Source of the DNA: Shewanella sp. Choline-02u-19
GTDB taxonomy: Bacteria; Pseudomonadota; Gammaproteobacteria; Enterobacterales; Shewanellaceae
Assembly: GCF_002836205.1 (NCBI RefSeq)
Contig: NZ_PJBE01000013.1
Location: 1,550,001 to 1,614,000 of the forward strand
Direction: 5' to 3'
DNA length: 64,000 nucleotides
The translations under genes were made by a program, and so were the position numbers. Positions 8,516-17,562 of this stretch are shown one piece after another (the stretch's first letter is position 1; every line of letters begins with the position of its first letter). The notes below the pieces were generated by a model that saw nothing but the letters and a program-made list of their open reading frames with translations, had not been told where the DNA came from and made no database searches.

Positions 8516-9700
8516 ATGCCTGGTTTTGAATTATTTGGTCCTGAAGAGAAGCAGGAAGTTGCAGACGTAATGGAGAACGGTTTTACTTTCCGTTATAACT
8601 TCGATCATATGCGTAATGATCGTTGGAAAACACGTGAGATGGAAGCCTTACTTTGCGAGAAAATGAATGCAAAGCATGCTCACTTAGTATCAAGTGGTAC
8701 CGCTGCACTGCAAACCGCAATGGCTGCAGCTGGCATTGGCGCAGGTGATGAAGTTATTGTACCACCGTTCACGTTTGTCGCTTCAGTTGAAGCTGTATTC
8801 ATGGCAGGCGCTGTTCCTATTTTTGCTGAGATTGATGAAACGCTTTGTTTATCTCCTGAAGGCATTGAAGCGGTTATCACACCAAAAACTAAAGCAATCA
8901 ACTTAGTTCAAATGTGTGGTTCTATGGGTAAGATGGATGAGATTAAAGCAGTTTGCGCTAAGCACAACCTGGTTATTCTTGAAGATGCTTGCCAAGCTAT
9001 TGGTGCCAGCTACAAAGGTCAGGCCCTTGGTACCATCGGTGATGTAGGTTGCTACTCTTTTGATTCTGTTAAAACCATCACTTGCGGTGAAGGCGGAGCG
9101 GTCATCACTAACAATGAAACCATATACAACAATGCACACATGTTCTCTGACCACGGTCATGACCATGTTGGCAACGATCGCGGCGCTGAAGGTCATCCCA
9201 TGATGGGGCTGAACTTCCGCATCTCAGAGTTAAACTCTGCGATGGGCTTAGCGCAGCTGCGTAAGCTTGATAAAATTATTGATATTCAACGTACCAATAA
9301 GAAAGTCATCAAAGATGCAATGGCGACTATTCCGGAGCTTACATTCCGCGAACTGCCCGATCCAGAAGGCGATTCAGCAGGTTTCCTAACCTTCTTTTTG
9401 CCGACTGAAGCTCGCACTATTGAGATCAACAAGAAGTTAGCTGAAAATGGCGTTGATGGTTGTTTCTACTGGTATATCAATAACTGGCATTACCTAAACA
9501 ACTGGAAGCATATCCAAGAGCTTAAGTCTCCGGCCGCTTTACCGATCACATTAATCGAAGATCGTCCTGATTATACTAAGGTTTCAGTACCAAAGTCTGA
9601 TGCCATTATGAGCCGTACTATCTCGATGTTGATCAAGCTATCTTGGACTGAAGAAGAGATAAACCAACGTATCGAAAATATTAAGCGCGCGTTCGCTTAA
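8516..9700 (+). CDS. kdnA: 8-amino-3,8-dideoxy-Kdo aminotransferase KdnA
   Basis: A DegT/DnrJ/EryC1-family PLP-dependent aminotransferase. In Shewanella, KdnA transaminates the C8 aldehyde made by KdnB to give 8-amino-3,8-dideoxy-Kdo for lipopolysaccharide. The assignment rests on the family signatures and on the adjacent kdnB and kdsB. The probable PLP lysine is K186 (YSFDSVKTITCGEGG). VSSGTAALQTA is the phosphate-binding loop and LEDACQAIG the cofactor-ring segment. ATG 8516 follows AAGGA at 7 nt and gives 394 residues. In-frame ATGs at 8486 and 8510 are weaker. The TGG-rich C-terminus (YWYINNWHYLNNW) is distinctive. Confidence 0.9.
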   Translation: MPGFELFGPEEKQEVADVMENGFTFRYNFDHMRNDRWKTREMEALLCEKMNAKHAHLVSSGTAALQTAMAAAGIGAGDEVIVPPFTFVASVEAVFMAGAVPIFAEIDETLCLSPEGIEAVITPKTKAINLVQMCGSMGKMDEIKAVCAKHNLVILEDACQAIGASYKGQALGTIGDVGCYSFDSVKTITCGEGGAVITNNETIYNNAHMFSDHGHDHVGNDRGAEGHPMMGLNFRISELNSAMGLAQLRKLDKIIDIQRTNKKVIKDAMATIPELTFRELPDPEGDSAGFLTFFLPTEARTIEINKKLAENGVDGCFYWYINNWHYLNNWKHIQELKSPAALPITLIEDRPDYTKVSVPKSDAIMSRTISMLIKLSWTEEEINQRIENIKRAFA

Positions 9701-9781
9701 TAAGATTTATTTCGTTGTCGCGTCTATTCTTAAGACGCGATTGCACTTTTTACAGTAATAGTCTCAACGGAGAATGTTGTA

Positions 9782-10852
9782 ATGAGTTTTAAAAATTTCA
9801 AATGTGTACCAAAAATGATTTTTGGTCGCGGATCGTTTGTCCAGCTAGATACTGTTCTCGCTGAAGAACGCAAAAGTGAAGATGATTTTGTGGTCTTTTT
9901 GGTCGATGACGTTCACCAAGATAAGCCTCTTAGTGGCCGAGTCCCTGCTAAAGACCAAGACATGCTTATCTATGTCAATGTCGATGACGAGCCAAGCACT
10001 AAGCAAGTTGATGCGCTGACTGAACAAGTACAAGCTTTTAGCGGCAAGTTGCCAGTAAGTGTTATCGGTCTAGGCGGTGGTTCTACCCTCGACTTAGCAA
10101 AAGCTGTAGCTCTTATGCTAACCAATGACGGTGGCAGTGCTAAGTATCAAGGTTGGGATCTAATAAACAACCCAGCAGTACACCACATCGGTATTCCGAC
10201 AGTATCAGGTACTGGCGCAGAAGCGTCTCGTACTGCAGTGCTTTGCGGACCTGTGCGTAAGCTTGGACTTAACTCTGATTACACCGTCTTTGATCAAATC
10301 ATCATGGATTCAGAATTAATTGCTGGCGTGCCTACCGATCAGTGGTTCTATACCGGTATGGATTGCTATATTCACTGTGTTGAATCACTTGAAGGTACCT
10401 ACCTCAACGAATTCGCTAAAGCGTTCGCTGAAAAGTCGATGGATCTTTGCCGTCAAGTCTTCATTGACGACCATGAAGAGAAAGATGACAAGCTGATGAT
10501 GGCATCATACATGGGCGGAATGAGCATTGCTTACAGCCAAGTAGGTGCATGTCATGCTGTTTCATATGGTCTAGGCTATGTACTTGGTTACCATCACGGT
10601 ATCGGTAACTGTTTAGCATTCGACGTGCTTGAAGAGTTCTATCCTGAGGGTGTTGCAGAGTTCCGTAAGATGATGGATAAACATAACATTGTCCTACCAA
10701 AGAATATCTGTAAAGACTTGCCTGACGAAACTATCGCTAAGATGGTTGCAGTCACAAAGAGCATGGGTCCACTTTGGGACAATGTTTACGGCGAAGGCTG
10801 GGAAGAGAAAGTCACAGACGAAATGCTAACTAAGCTATTCCGTCGTATCTAA
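9782..10852 (+). CDS. kdnB: 3-deoxy-manno-octulosonate-8-oxidase KdnB
   Basis: A 356-residue member of the iron-containing alcohol dehydrogenase family. In Shewanella, KdnB oxidises the C8 hydroxyl of Kdo to an aldehyde for KdnA. GLGGGSTLDLAKAVALM is the nucleotide-binding segment and PTVSGTGAEAS the next conserved motif. The metal-binding histidines lie in the GYHHGIGN segment near residue 275. It has an ACGGAG ribosome-binding site. It follows kdnA by 81 nt on the same strand. The family is broad; the precise function is assigned from the kdnA-kdnB-kdsB context. Confidence 0.9.
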   Translation: MSFKNFKCVPKMIFGRGSFVQLDTVLAEERKSEDDFVVFLVDDVHQDKPLSGRVPAKDQDMLIYVNVDDEPSTKQVDALTEQVQAFSGKLPVSVIGLGGGSTLDLAKAVALMLTNDGGSAKYQGWDLINNPAVHHIGIPTVSGTGAEASRTAVLCGPVRKLGLNSDYTVFDQIIMDSELIAGVPTDQWFYTGMDCYIHCVESLEGTYLNEFAKAFAEKSMDLCRQVFIDDHEEKDDKLMMASYMGGMSIAYSQVGACHAVSYGLGYVLGYHHGIGNCLAFDVLEEFYPEGVAEFRKMMDKHNIVLPKNICKDLPDETIAKMVAVTKSMGPLWDNVYGEGWEEKVTDEMLTKLFRRI

Positions 10853-10869
10853 GTCCTCTTTAGATGCTA

Positions 10870-10900
10870 AATGGGCTTCTATCAAGAAGCCCATTAATTT
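10870..10900 (+). terminator. Hairpin between kdnB and kdsB (terminator or attenuator)
   Basis: A perfect 11-bp stem AATGGGCTTCT / AGAAGCCCATT with a 4-nt loop is followed by an AT-rich but broken T tract. It sits in a 66-nt gap inside an otherwise operon-like cluster, so it probably tunes expression of kdsB relative to kdnAB rather than fully stopping transcription. Confidence 0.55.
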
Positions 10901-10918
10901 TATTATTAGGTAAATTGA

Positions 10919-11656
10919 ATGAATGTAACCTTGTTGATCCCTGCTCGATACGGCTCAAGTCGTTTTCCTGGCAAGCCGTTGGCTCCAATTAACGGTAAAC
11001 CGATGATCCAGCATGTTTACGAGCGTGCATCACTAGCAAAAGGGCTTAAAGATATCTATGTCGCAACCGATGACGAACGCATAAAAGATGCCGTCGAAGG
11101 TTTCGGTGGTAAGGTTATCATGACAAGTGCAGAAGCCGCTTCAGGTACAGATCGTATCGAAGATGCGATTACACAGCTAGGGCTTGCAGAAGATGACTTA
11201 GTGGTTAATTTACAAGGTGATCAGCCACTGATAGACCCTATCTCTATCGAACAAATTATTAGCCTTTTCGACCGTCACCCTGGTGAGTTCGGAATGGCAA
11301 CTCTCGGATTTCAAATTACCGAAGAGGAAGAGCTCAACGATCCAAAGCACGTAAAGCTGGTGTTTGATAATGAGTTTAATGCATTGTATTTCTCACGTGC
11401 ACGCATTCCTTTTGGCCGTGATACAGACGATTACCCCGTGTATAAACACTTAGGGGTATATGCCTACACGCGTAAGTTTGTGCACACGTTTGCCAAGCTG
11501 CCACTCGGTAGATTAGAAGATTTGGAAAAGCTTGAGCAGTTACGAGCGCTAGAACATGGCTACAAGATCAAAGTCGCCATCAGTGCTTTTGACTCTCCAG
11601 AAGTGGATACACCTGAAGATATTCGTATCTGTGAATCTCGTTTGGCAGTTGATTAA
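10919..11656 (+). CDS. kdsB: CMP-Kdo / CMP-8-amino-Kdo cytidylyltransferase
   Basis: KdsB activates the octulosonate sugar with CTP before its transfer to lipid A. It has 245 residues. The nucleotide-binding N-terminus IPARYGSSRFPGKPL and the NLQGDQPL metal-binding motif are intact. The Shewanella enzyme is known to prefer 8-amino-Kdo, and placement directly after kdnA-kdnB fits that pathway. The ATG follows an AGG at short distance. A small membrane-protein gene follows after 15 nt. Confidence 0.94.
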   Translation: MNVTLLIPARYGSSRFPGKPLAPINGKPMIQHVYERASLAKGLKDIYVATDDERIKDAVEGFGGKVIMTSAEAASGTDRIEDAITQLGLAEDDLVVNLQGDQPLIDPISIEQIISLFDRHPGEFGMATLGFQITEEEELNDPKHVKLVFDNEFNALYFSRARIPFGRDTDDYPVYKHLGVYAYTRKFVHTFAKLPLGRLEDLEKLEQLRALEHGYKIKVAISAFDSPEVDTPEDIRICESRLAVD

Positions 11657-11671
11657 CAATAAGGTAAGAAT

Positions 11672-11866
11672 ATGTCTGATCTAGAAGTTGGCTTACTTAT
11701 TTTATTAGTAATTGGTGTCATCGCCAGTAATTTAGCCGTGCTTAAATACAGCGCTAAATACAAGATGCCTCAGTTCGGTAAAGATCAGAAGAAACCTAAA
11801 TCAACAGATCCTGTCGATCAGGATAAAAAGAAAGAACAAGATGATAAAGGCGATAAACCACAATAA
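11672..11866 (+). CDS. Small single-span membrane protein, DUF2897-like
   Basis: A 64-residue protein with one hydrophobic segment (about residues 5-26, LEVGLLILLVIGVIASNLAVL) and a highly charged Lys/Asp-rich tail (about 30-64). It resembles the DUF2897 family of gammaproteobacterial small inner-membrane proteins. It has a TAAGG ribosome-binding site and starts 15 nt after kdsB, so it is likely co-transcribed. Its function is unknown. The DUF assignment is by resemblance. Confidence 0.75.
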   Translation: MSDLEVGLLILLVIGVIASNLAVLKYSAKYKMPQFGKDQKKPKSTDPVDQDKKKEQDDKGDKPQ

Positions 11867-11900
11867 TTTTATCTTTCTATTTTGTTGAAATTCAGACAAT

Positions 11901-11930
11901 AAAAAAGGCGCTTACAGCGCCTTTTTTGTT
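11901..11930. terminator. Bidirectional terminator between the kdsB cluster and the RND pump
   Basis: A perfect stem AAAAAAGGCGC / GCGCCTTTTTT with a 5-nt loop lies between convergent genes. T runs on both strands let it serve both. Confidence 0.9.
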
Positions 11931-11960
11931 TTCTATTTTTAACTCACCTTTCTAATGAGC

Positions 11961-14900
11961 CTAATCCGCAAGCTCTTTTTCAAGTTGTTGGGCAACCATC
12001 TCTGGCGAACCCGAATTTTTCGCCAACAGCGAATATGCCACGGGAATAACAAATAGCGTAAAGAAAGTCGCTAAACTTATTCCCGATAAAACGACAACAC
12101 CAATGACAAAGCGTGTCTCTGCGCCAGCGCCTTCGGCCATGACCAATGGAATCGCCCCCGCAGCGGTGGTGATCCCAGTCATTAAGATAGGGCGTAAGCG
12201 TTGACTAGATGCTTGAATAATAGCGTTTTGGAACTCGACGCCTTTATCACGCAGTTGATTGGCAAACTCGACAATTAAAATCCCATTTTTAGCCGCTAAG
12301 CCTACCAACATGATAATACCTATCTGGCTGTATATATTGAGGCTTTGGTCCGTCGCCCACAAACCTATTAAGGCACCGAGTGTCGCCAATGGCACTGTTA
12401 GCATGATCACCACTGGGTGAACAAAACTTTCAAATTGTGCCGCCAATACTAGGAACACAATACCGAGCGCTAAGATAAAGACGAAGTACATAGAATTACC
12501 TGAATCTTGGTAATCTAATGACTGACCTTTATAACTGACGATCGCTTCAGCTGGCAGGTACTCGAGAGTCAAATCATTGAGATAATCAAGTGCTTCACCA
12601 AGACTATAACCATCTGCAAGGTTTGCCTCAATGGTAATTGCTCGCATGCGGTTATAACGATTCAGCTGGCTTGCATCTGCAAACTCTTCAACACTGACCA
12701 AGTTTGATAACGGAATAAGCTCTTGTGAACGTTCTGAACGCACGTAAATATTCTCAAGATCTGCTGCCGTATTTTGATTATCACGATTACCTTCAATAAT
12801 GACATCATACTCTTCGCCATCGCGCATAAAGGTGGTCACCAGCCTTGAACCTAACATCGATTCCAGCGTACGACCGATATGTGAAATAGAAACACCAAGA
12901 TCTGCGGCTCTATCTTTATCGATAACCACTCGAAGCTGAGGCTTAGTCTCTTTATAATCATGATCGACGCCAACAAGATTAGGATTTTCTTTCACCTTTT
13001 CGAGAATTATATCGCGCCAGCGAGCAAGTTCCTCATAGCTGGGGCCACCCAGTACAAACTGTACCGGTTTACCCACACCACGCCCAAAAGCTTGACGCAT
13101 AACAGGGAACGCTCGTACGCCGGCTAAATCAGATAAACGTCCACGAATATCGCCGATAATTTCAAAAGCACTGCGTCTTACGGCCCAGTCTTCTAATACG
13201 ATAATCGCCATACCGTTGGAAAAGTTAGAACTCCGACCAAAACTACGAGGCGCACGGATCAATAAGCGTTTGATCTCACCTGAATCAACTAACGGCATTA
13301 ATCTGTTTTCAATTTCATCCATATAAGATTCGATATACTCAAAGCTTGCCCCTTGTGGACCGTTGACGATAAGGAACATAGATCCCCTATCCTCTCTGGG
13401 TGCAAACTCTTGCGGTACTTCTGTTGCAAGGTATGCACTGCTGACCAATGCAACAAGGATGAATGATGACACAATAAACGGATGTAACATTGCCTTTCTA
13501 AGCCAAGCTCGATAGCCCGCTGATAGCTTATTCATTCCATTATCTATTTTCCTTACAAGCCAAGAAGATTGACCAGCAGGCTTAAGCAGTTTAGAACACA
13601 TCATCGGGCTTAATGTTAACGCCACAATACTAGAGAAGATCACTGCTGCGCTCATTGTGACGGCAAACTCTTTAAACAGCTTACCCAAATCACCTTCGAG
13701 AAAGGTGATTGGCATAAATACCGCAACCAATACTAAGGTTGTCGCCACTACAGCAAAGGCCACTTCCCGAGCGCCAAGGTACGCGGCTTTTAGCGGACTA
13801 TCGCCCTCTTCAATGCGTCTATGGATATTTTCCAGCACAACGATGGCGTCATCAACCACCATACCAATGGCGAGGATCATCGCCAGCAACGTCAATAGGT
13901 TAATGGTGTAACCCAGCGCATAAAGCACGATAAAGGTCGCCATTAATGATACGGGGACAGTGAGTGCAGGTATTAACATGGCACGCACACTGCCCAAGAA
14001 CAGATAGATCACCGCTATGACCAAGAACATGGCTATAAACAGCGTTTGATAAACCTCTTTAACCGAGGCTTCAATAAAGACGGAGCTATCGTAAGAGCGT
14101 TTTATTTCCATGCCTGCTGGTAAAGTGGGGTTAATTTGATCCACTAAAGCATTCGCTGCACGAGCAACATCCAAGGTATTGGCCGTCGATTGCTTAGACA
14201 CACCAAGACCAATCATCGCCTCTCGGTTACCTCTAAACGTAATGCGCTCCTCTTCAGAGCCTATTTCTACTTTTGCTACATCGCCTAGTTTAATCAAGTA
14301 GCCGTCATCACCTTCGGCGAGTACCAAATTGGCAAAGTCATCAGAGGTACGATAACTTCTTTCTAGTCTAACGGTAAAGTGACGCTCTTTAGATTCTATG
14401 CTACCTGCTGGTAGCTCAACGTTTTCAGATCGCAGTGCCGATTCAATATCAGCAACGGTTAAGTTTCTTGCGGCCAATGCTTGTCTATCGATCCAGACAC
14501 GCATCGCATAGACTTTACCACCGCCTAAACGCATATTGGCCACACCATCGATCACAGAGAAACGGTCGACAAGATATCGCCTGGCATAGTCGGTCAGCTG
14601 CAATGTGTTCATTTGATCCGAGACCAAGTTGAGCCACATAATGACTTCATCTCCGCCATTGGCTTTTTGGACTTCTGGTGGATCAGCTTCTACAGGAAGG
14701 TTATTCAAAAGACCTGACACTCGGTCTCTGACATCGTTGGCAGCGGCTTCAATGTCTCGACCAACGTCAAACTCTAAAGTGACGTTCGAGCGACCATCAC
14801 TGCTTGATGAACTAATGTGTTTAATGCCTTCGACACCACTAATTCTATCTTCAACGAGCTGAGTAATTCGGCTTTCAACCACTGCGGCACTGGCGCCGCG

Positions 14901-15053
14901 GTAGTTAGTCTGAATTGAAACGACTGGGGGATCGATATTAGGATATTCGCGCAATGGCAGTTTTTCAAATGCCACTAAACCAAAAATGATTAACAAGATA
15001 CTGATAACCGAAGCGAAGACAGGCCGCTTAACCGAAATGTCCGTTAAGATCAT
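11961..15053 (-). CDS. RND efflux pump inner-membrane transporter (HAE1 type)
   Basis: A 1030-residue proton-driven efflux transporter of the AcrB/MexB class, exporting hydrophobic or amphiphilic compounds. The first transmembrane helix starts at ISVKRPVFASVIS. The paired proton-relay aspartates are D401/D402 (GMVVDDAIVVLENIHRR). The matching lysine is in the GLAAKNGILIVEFAN helix near residue 930. Large periplasmic porter loops flank residues 40-335 and 560-860. Its start overlaps the adaptor gene by 4 nt. No outer-membrane channel gene or regulator is adjacent, so a TolC encoded elsewhere is probably used. Substrates are unknown. Confidence 0.93.
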   Translation of the reverse strand: MILTDISVKRPVFASVISILLIIFGLVAFEKLPLREYPNIDPPVVSIQTNYRGASAAVVESRITQLVEDRISGVEGIKHISSSSSDGRSNVTLEFDVGRDIEAAANDVRDRVSGLLNNLPVEADPPEVQKANGGDEVIMWLNLVSDQMNTLQLTDYARRYLVDRFSVIDGVANMRLGGGKVYAMRVWIDRQALAARNLTVADIESALRSENVELPAGSIESKERHFTVRLERSYRTSDDFANLVLAEGDDGYLIKLGDVAKVEIGSEEERITFRGNREAMIGLGVSKQSTANTLDVARAANALVDQINPTLPAGMEIKRSYDSSVFIEASVKEVYQTLFIAMFLVIAVIYLFLGSVRAMLIPALTVPVSLMATFIVLYALGYTINLLTLLAMILAIGMVVDDAIVVLENIHRRIEEGDSPLKAAYLGAREVAFAVVATTLVLVAVFMPITFLEGDLGKLFKEFAVTMSAAVIFSSIVALTLSPMMCSKLLKPAGQSSWLVRKIDNGMNKLSAGYRAWLRKAMLHPFIVSSFILVALVSSAYLATEVPQEFAPREDRGSMFLIVNGPQGASFEYIESYMDEIENRLMPLVDSGEIKRLLIRAPRSFGRSSNFSNGMAIIVLEDWAVRRSAFEIIGDIRGRLSDLAGVRAFPVMRQAFGRGVGKPVQFVLGGPSYEELARWRDIILEKVKENPNLVGVDHDYKETKPQLRVVIDKDRAADLGVSISHIGRTLESMLGSRLVTTFMRDGEEYDVIIEGNRDNQNTAADLENIYVRSERSQELIPLSNLVSVEEFADASQLNRYNRMRAITIEANLADGYSLGEALDYLNDLTLEYLPAEAIVSYKGQSLDYQDSGNSMYFVFILALGIVFLVLAAQFESFVHPVVIMLTVPLATLGALIGLWATDQSLNIYSQIGIIMLVGLAAKNGILIVEFANQLRDKGVEFQNAIIQASSQRLRPILMTGITTAAGAIPLVMAEGAGAETRFVIGVVVLSGISLATFFTLFVIPVAYSLLAKNSGSPEMVAQQLEKELAD

Positions 15054-16135
15054 GCCACAGGCTCCACGCTAGCTTGCTTTAGAAAGCTAAATTTCTCACT
15101 AAAGGTCACTTTAACGGTATCACCTGGACGAACTTTTAAAATACCACGGATCACCACTTGCTCGTCGAGTTCAACGCCATCAATGATCTCAACCCAGCCA
15201 CGTTTTCGTAAGCCAAGCGTCACTTGTTGCTGCTCCACCACGCCCTCATCATTGACCAAGTAAACATAGTGTCTATCTTGTATTGGAATAATCGCAGACT
15301 CGGGTAAGATTAAGGCTTCTCGGCTTTGTTTGATCAGTTTTACTTTCATCAACATGCCCGGCAGCAAACGGTGCTTAGGGTTTGGGATCAGTGCTCGGAC
15401 AATGACGGTACGCGTACTGGGATTTATGCGGCTATCAATGGACACCACTTTGCCAATAAACATCTCGCCATCAAACGCAACAGCTGTCGCTTCAACAACC
15501 TTTCCAATCGCTAACGATTGAAGAAAGCGTTCCGGTACGGAAAAGTCCAGCTTAATGACCGAGATATCATCAAGTGTAGTAATAGCGTTACCAGGAGTCA
15601 CTAATGCACCGACACTGACCTGACGTAAACCGAGTGCACCTGAAAATGGTGCGGTGATCCGTCGATCACTTAACGCCGATTGCGATTGCGCTAATTCTGC
15701 TTTCGCGGTATCGATGAGTGTTTGTAATCTATCTCGCTCAAGCTCTGCAATCGTTTGGCTTGTGACTAGCGAGCGGATCCGGTCTAATTCCCGTTGATGG
15801 TCTTGCACTTTCACTTTTGCGACCGTCACTCGTGCTCTTTGCTCGCTATCTTGTAACTGCACGATTAAGCGACCTTTCTCAACCAAATCACCATCTTCAA
15901 AGTTGACCTTAGTCACGACCTCAGACACTTTAGGGGTTACCGTAATAGATTCGTTTGCTTTGCTGGTGCCTAACGCTTCCACTTCATCACGGATCGGTTG
16001 AATCGTCGCTTTAGCGACCACCACATTGGGTGTAGGCCTGGCTTTTTTAACCTTAACCACGTTCCCTTGTTGATAATATTGATACCCAAAGCCTGCTGCT
16101 AATGCAATCAGTATGATTATTGTTATTTTTTTCAT
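15050..16135 (-). CDS. RND efflux periplasmic adaptor (membrane fusion protein)
   Basis: A 361-residue HlyD/AcrA-type adaptor linking the RND pump to an outer-membrane channel. It has an N-terminal signal-anchor (KKITIIILIALAAGFGYQYY) and a lipoyl-like domain with TPKVSEVVTKVNFEDGDLVEKG. A coiled-coil hairpin follows (about residues 100-155), then a second lipoyl half (ITAPFSGALGLRQVSVG) and beta-barrel domains. It lacks a lipobox. ATG at 16135 follows AGGA at about 5 nt; an in-frame TTG at 16153 is less likely. It is first in the two-gene operon. Confidence 0.92.
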   Translation of the reverse strand: MKKITIIILIALAAGFGYQYYQQGNVVKVKKARPTPNVVVAKATIQPIRDEVEALGTSKANESITVTPKVSEVVTKVNFEDGDLVEKGRLIVQLQDSEQRARVTVAKVKVQDHQRELDRIRSLVTSQTIAELERDRLQTLIDTAKAELAQSQSALSDRRITAPFSGALGLRQVSVGALVTPGNAITTLDDISVIKLDFSVPERFLQSLAIGKVVEATAVAFDGEMFIGKVVSIDSRINPSTRTVIVRALIPNPKHRLLPGMLMKVKLIKQSREALILPESAIIPIQDRHYVYLVNDEGVVEQQQVTLGLRKRGWVEIIDGVELDEQVVIRGILKVRPGDTVKVTFSEKFSFLKQASVEPVA

Positions 16136-16412
16136 GGATTTCCTAACAAACAACTTTATTCAATTAGGGGTAGTTTACCTTGCTGTGACTATGCATCAAT
16201 ACGTTTTACTTTTTCTTACAAATAACACACTTCAGTCACATTCGTAATCTGCAGCACTTTATCAATAGATTATCAATTATTCGGGCATACCTGTGGTAAA
16301 AATCCTTATCACCACCTTCTGCCTAAAATTTTCCTCTATCGACCGGATATAACACCCTAAGTATTATTGGCTCGAGAGATGACAAAACACTAAACCCGTT
16401 TATTGCAGATAT
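16136..16412. other. Intergenic region upstream of the efflux operon
   Basis: About 280 nt, AT-rich, no supported ORF. It should hold the efflux-operon promoter (minus strand), but no confident -10/-35 pair or operator palindrome was found. Confidence 0.4.
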
Positions 16413-16441
16413 AAAAAAAGGAGCCCAAGGCTCCTTTTTTA
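16413..16441 (-). terminator. Terminator of the dapA-bamC operon
   Basis: A 12-bp stem AAAAAAGGAGCC / GGCTCCTTTTTT with a 3-nt loop lies 15 nt beyond the bamC stop. It is symmetric, so it can act on both strands. Confidence 0.88.
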
Positions 16442-16455
16442 TGTTCTGTAATGCG

Positions 16456-17556
16456 TTAACGCACTTTTCGGTCTTCTTCCATTAGCTCGGAGAAGCCTTC
16501 GTAAATAGCAATAACAACTTCGCTATCTAATGGCGCATTGTCAGCACCTAATAGATTGATCCGTGTTTTATTATCGTCAGTGTCGTCTTTAAGCTCTATA
16601 CGGTAAGAACCTTCATCGAGTGTCAGTTTCTTTTCACCCCATAATGAGCTCCAAAAACCTGAGTCATCAGTTACATTGATATATAACAATCCTTTGTTGC
16701 TATCCATATCAACGATTTCAAAGCCCATTTCTGGCAATACGATACGCAAACGATCCCACGTACGCTTAAACTTAGCGTCAGCAAGCCAATACGCTTGCTC
16801 GTCTTGCTCTGATATCAGATTAACGTCAATACCTAGGCTCTGCTTAAGACGCTTAGCTTTCATTGCTTGAGCACGTTTAACACTCATATAGCTTATCGAT
16901 TCATTTAGAATGTCGATGGTATAACGACGCTTATCTTCGCCACTGAGCAGAATCTCTTGCTCCTCACCATCATAAGATTCTTCATGTTCGATTAAATCGA
17001 TGGTGACGCTACCGCTGCGACCGTGTGGTCGAACATCAATATTGTATTTGTAGCGTTGACGTAATAGATAAATTTTATCGCTGCTCCAAAAACTGGATTC
17101 GACTACCTCTGAGCGTTCAATCCAATCGGTTTCAAATGTGCCCGCTTCATAATCTTCGGCGCGAACTTCAATCGACTGACTGGTGAAATACTCTTCTAGA
17201 ACATCAAAGATCTCTTTCTTTAGGTCAGAATCATTATCAATCGATTCAACCATAATCTTAATATTGTCATCGCCTTCTTCAACACGTGTACCTGCTGACA
17301 TAGGTAAAACCTGTAGCGGCGGACGAATGTCTAAGGTACTACCCACTAATGTGGTATCAACTTTAGAACCCACTTCAGGAATATCATATTCCTTGCTGTA
17401 GTTAGGTTGATTTAGGCCTTCAGGCATAACTAACTGAGGTGCAGAGGTGAGATCTTGATATTGTTGATCCACGTCATTTGCTTGCCTTCTGTCAATCGGC
17501 GTACTGCACGCTGTAACTGCTGCGATCAGTAATAATGGTGATACTTGCTTTAGCAT
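16456..17556 (-). CDS. bamC: Outer membrane protein assembly factor BamC (lipoprotein)
   Basis: BamC (NlpB) is a lipoprotein of the beta-barrel assembly machine in the outer membrane. The signal peptide ends in a lipobox with the acylated cysteine C17 (AAVTAC-S). An extended, low-structure N-terminal segment follows, and two helix-grip-like domains (about residues 95-220 and 250-366). The 366 residues compare with about 344 in E. coli. It starts 6 nt after dapA, the same dapA-bamC operon arrangement as E. coli. Confidence 0.92.
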   Translation of the reverse strand: MLKQVSPLLLIAAVTACSTPIDRRQANDVDQQYQDLTSAPQLVMPEGLNQPNYSKEYDIPEVGSKVDTTLVGSTLDIRPPLQVLPMSAGTRVEEGDDNIKIMVESIDNDSDLKKEIFDVLEEYFTSQSIEVRAEDYEAGTFETDWIERSEVVESSFWSSDKIYLLRQRYKYNIDVRPHGRSGSVTIDLIEHEESYDGEEQEILLSGEDKRRYTIDILNESISYMSVKRAQAMKAKRLKQSLGIDVNLISEQDEQAYWLADAKFKRTWDRLRIVLPEMGFEIVDMDSNKGLLYINVTDDSGFWSSLWGEKKLTLDEGSYRIELKDDTDDNKTRINLLGADNAPLDSEVVIAIYEGFSELMEEDRKVR

Positions 17557-17562
17557 TTATTC

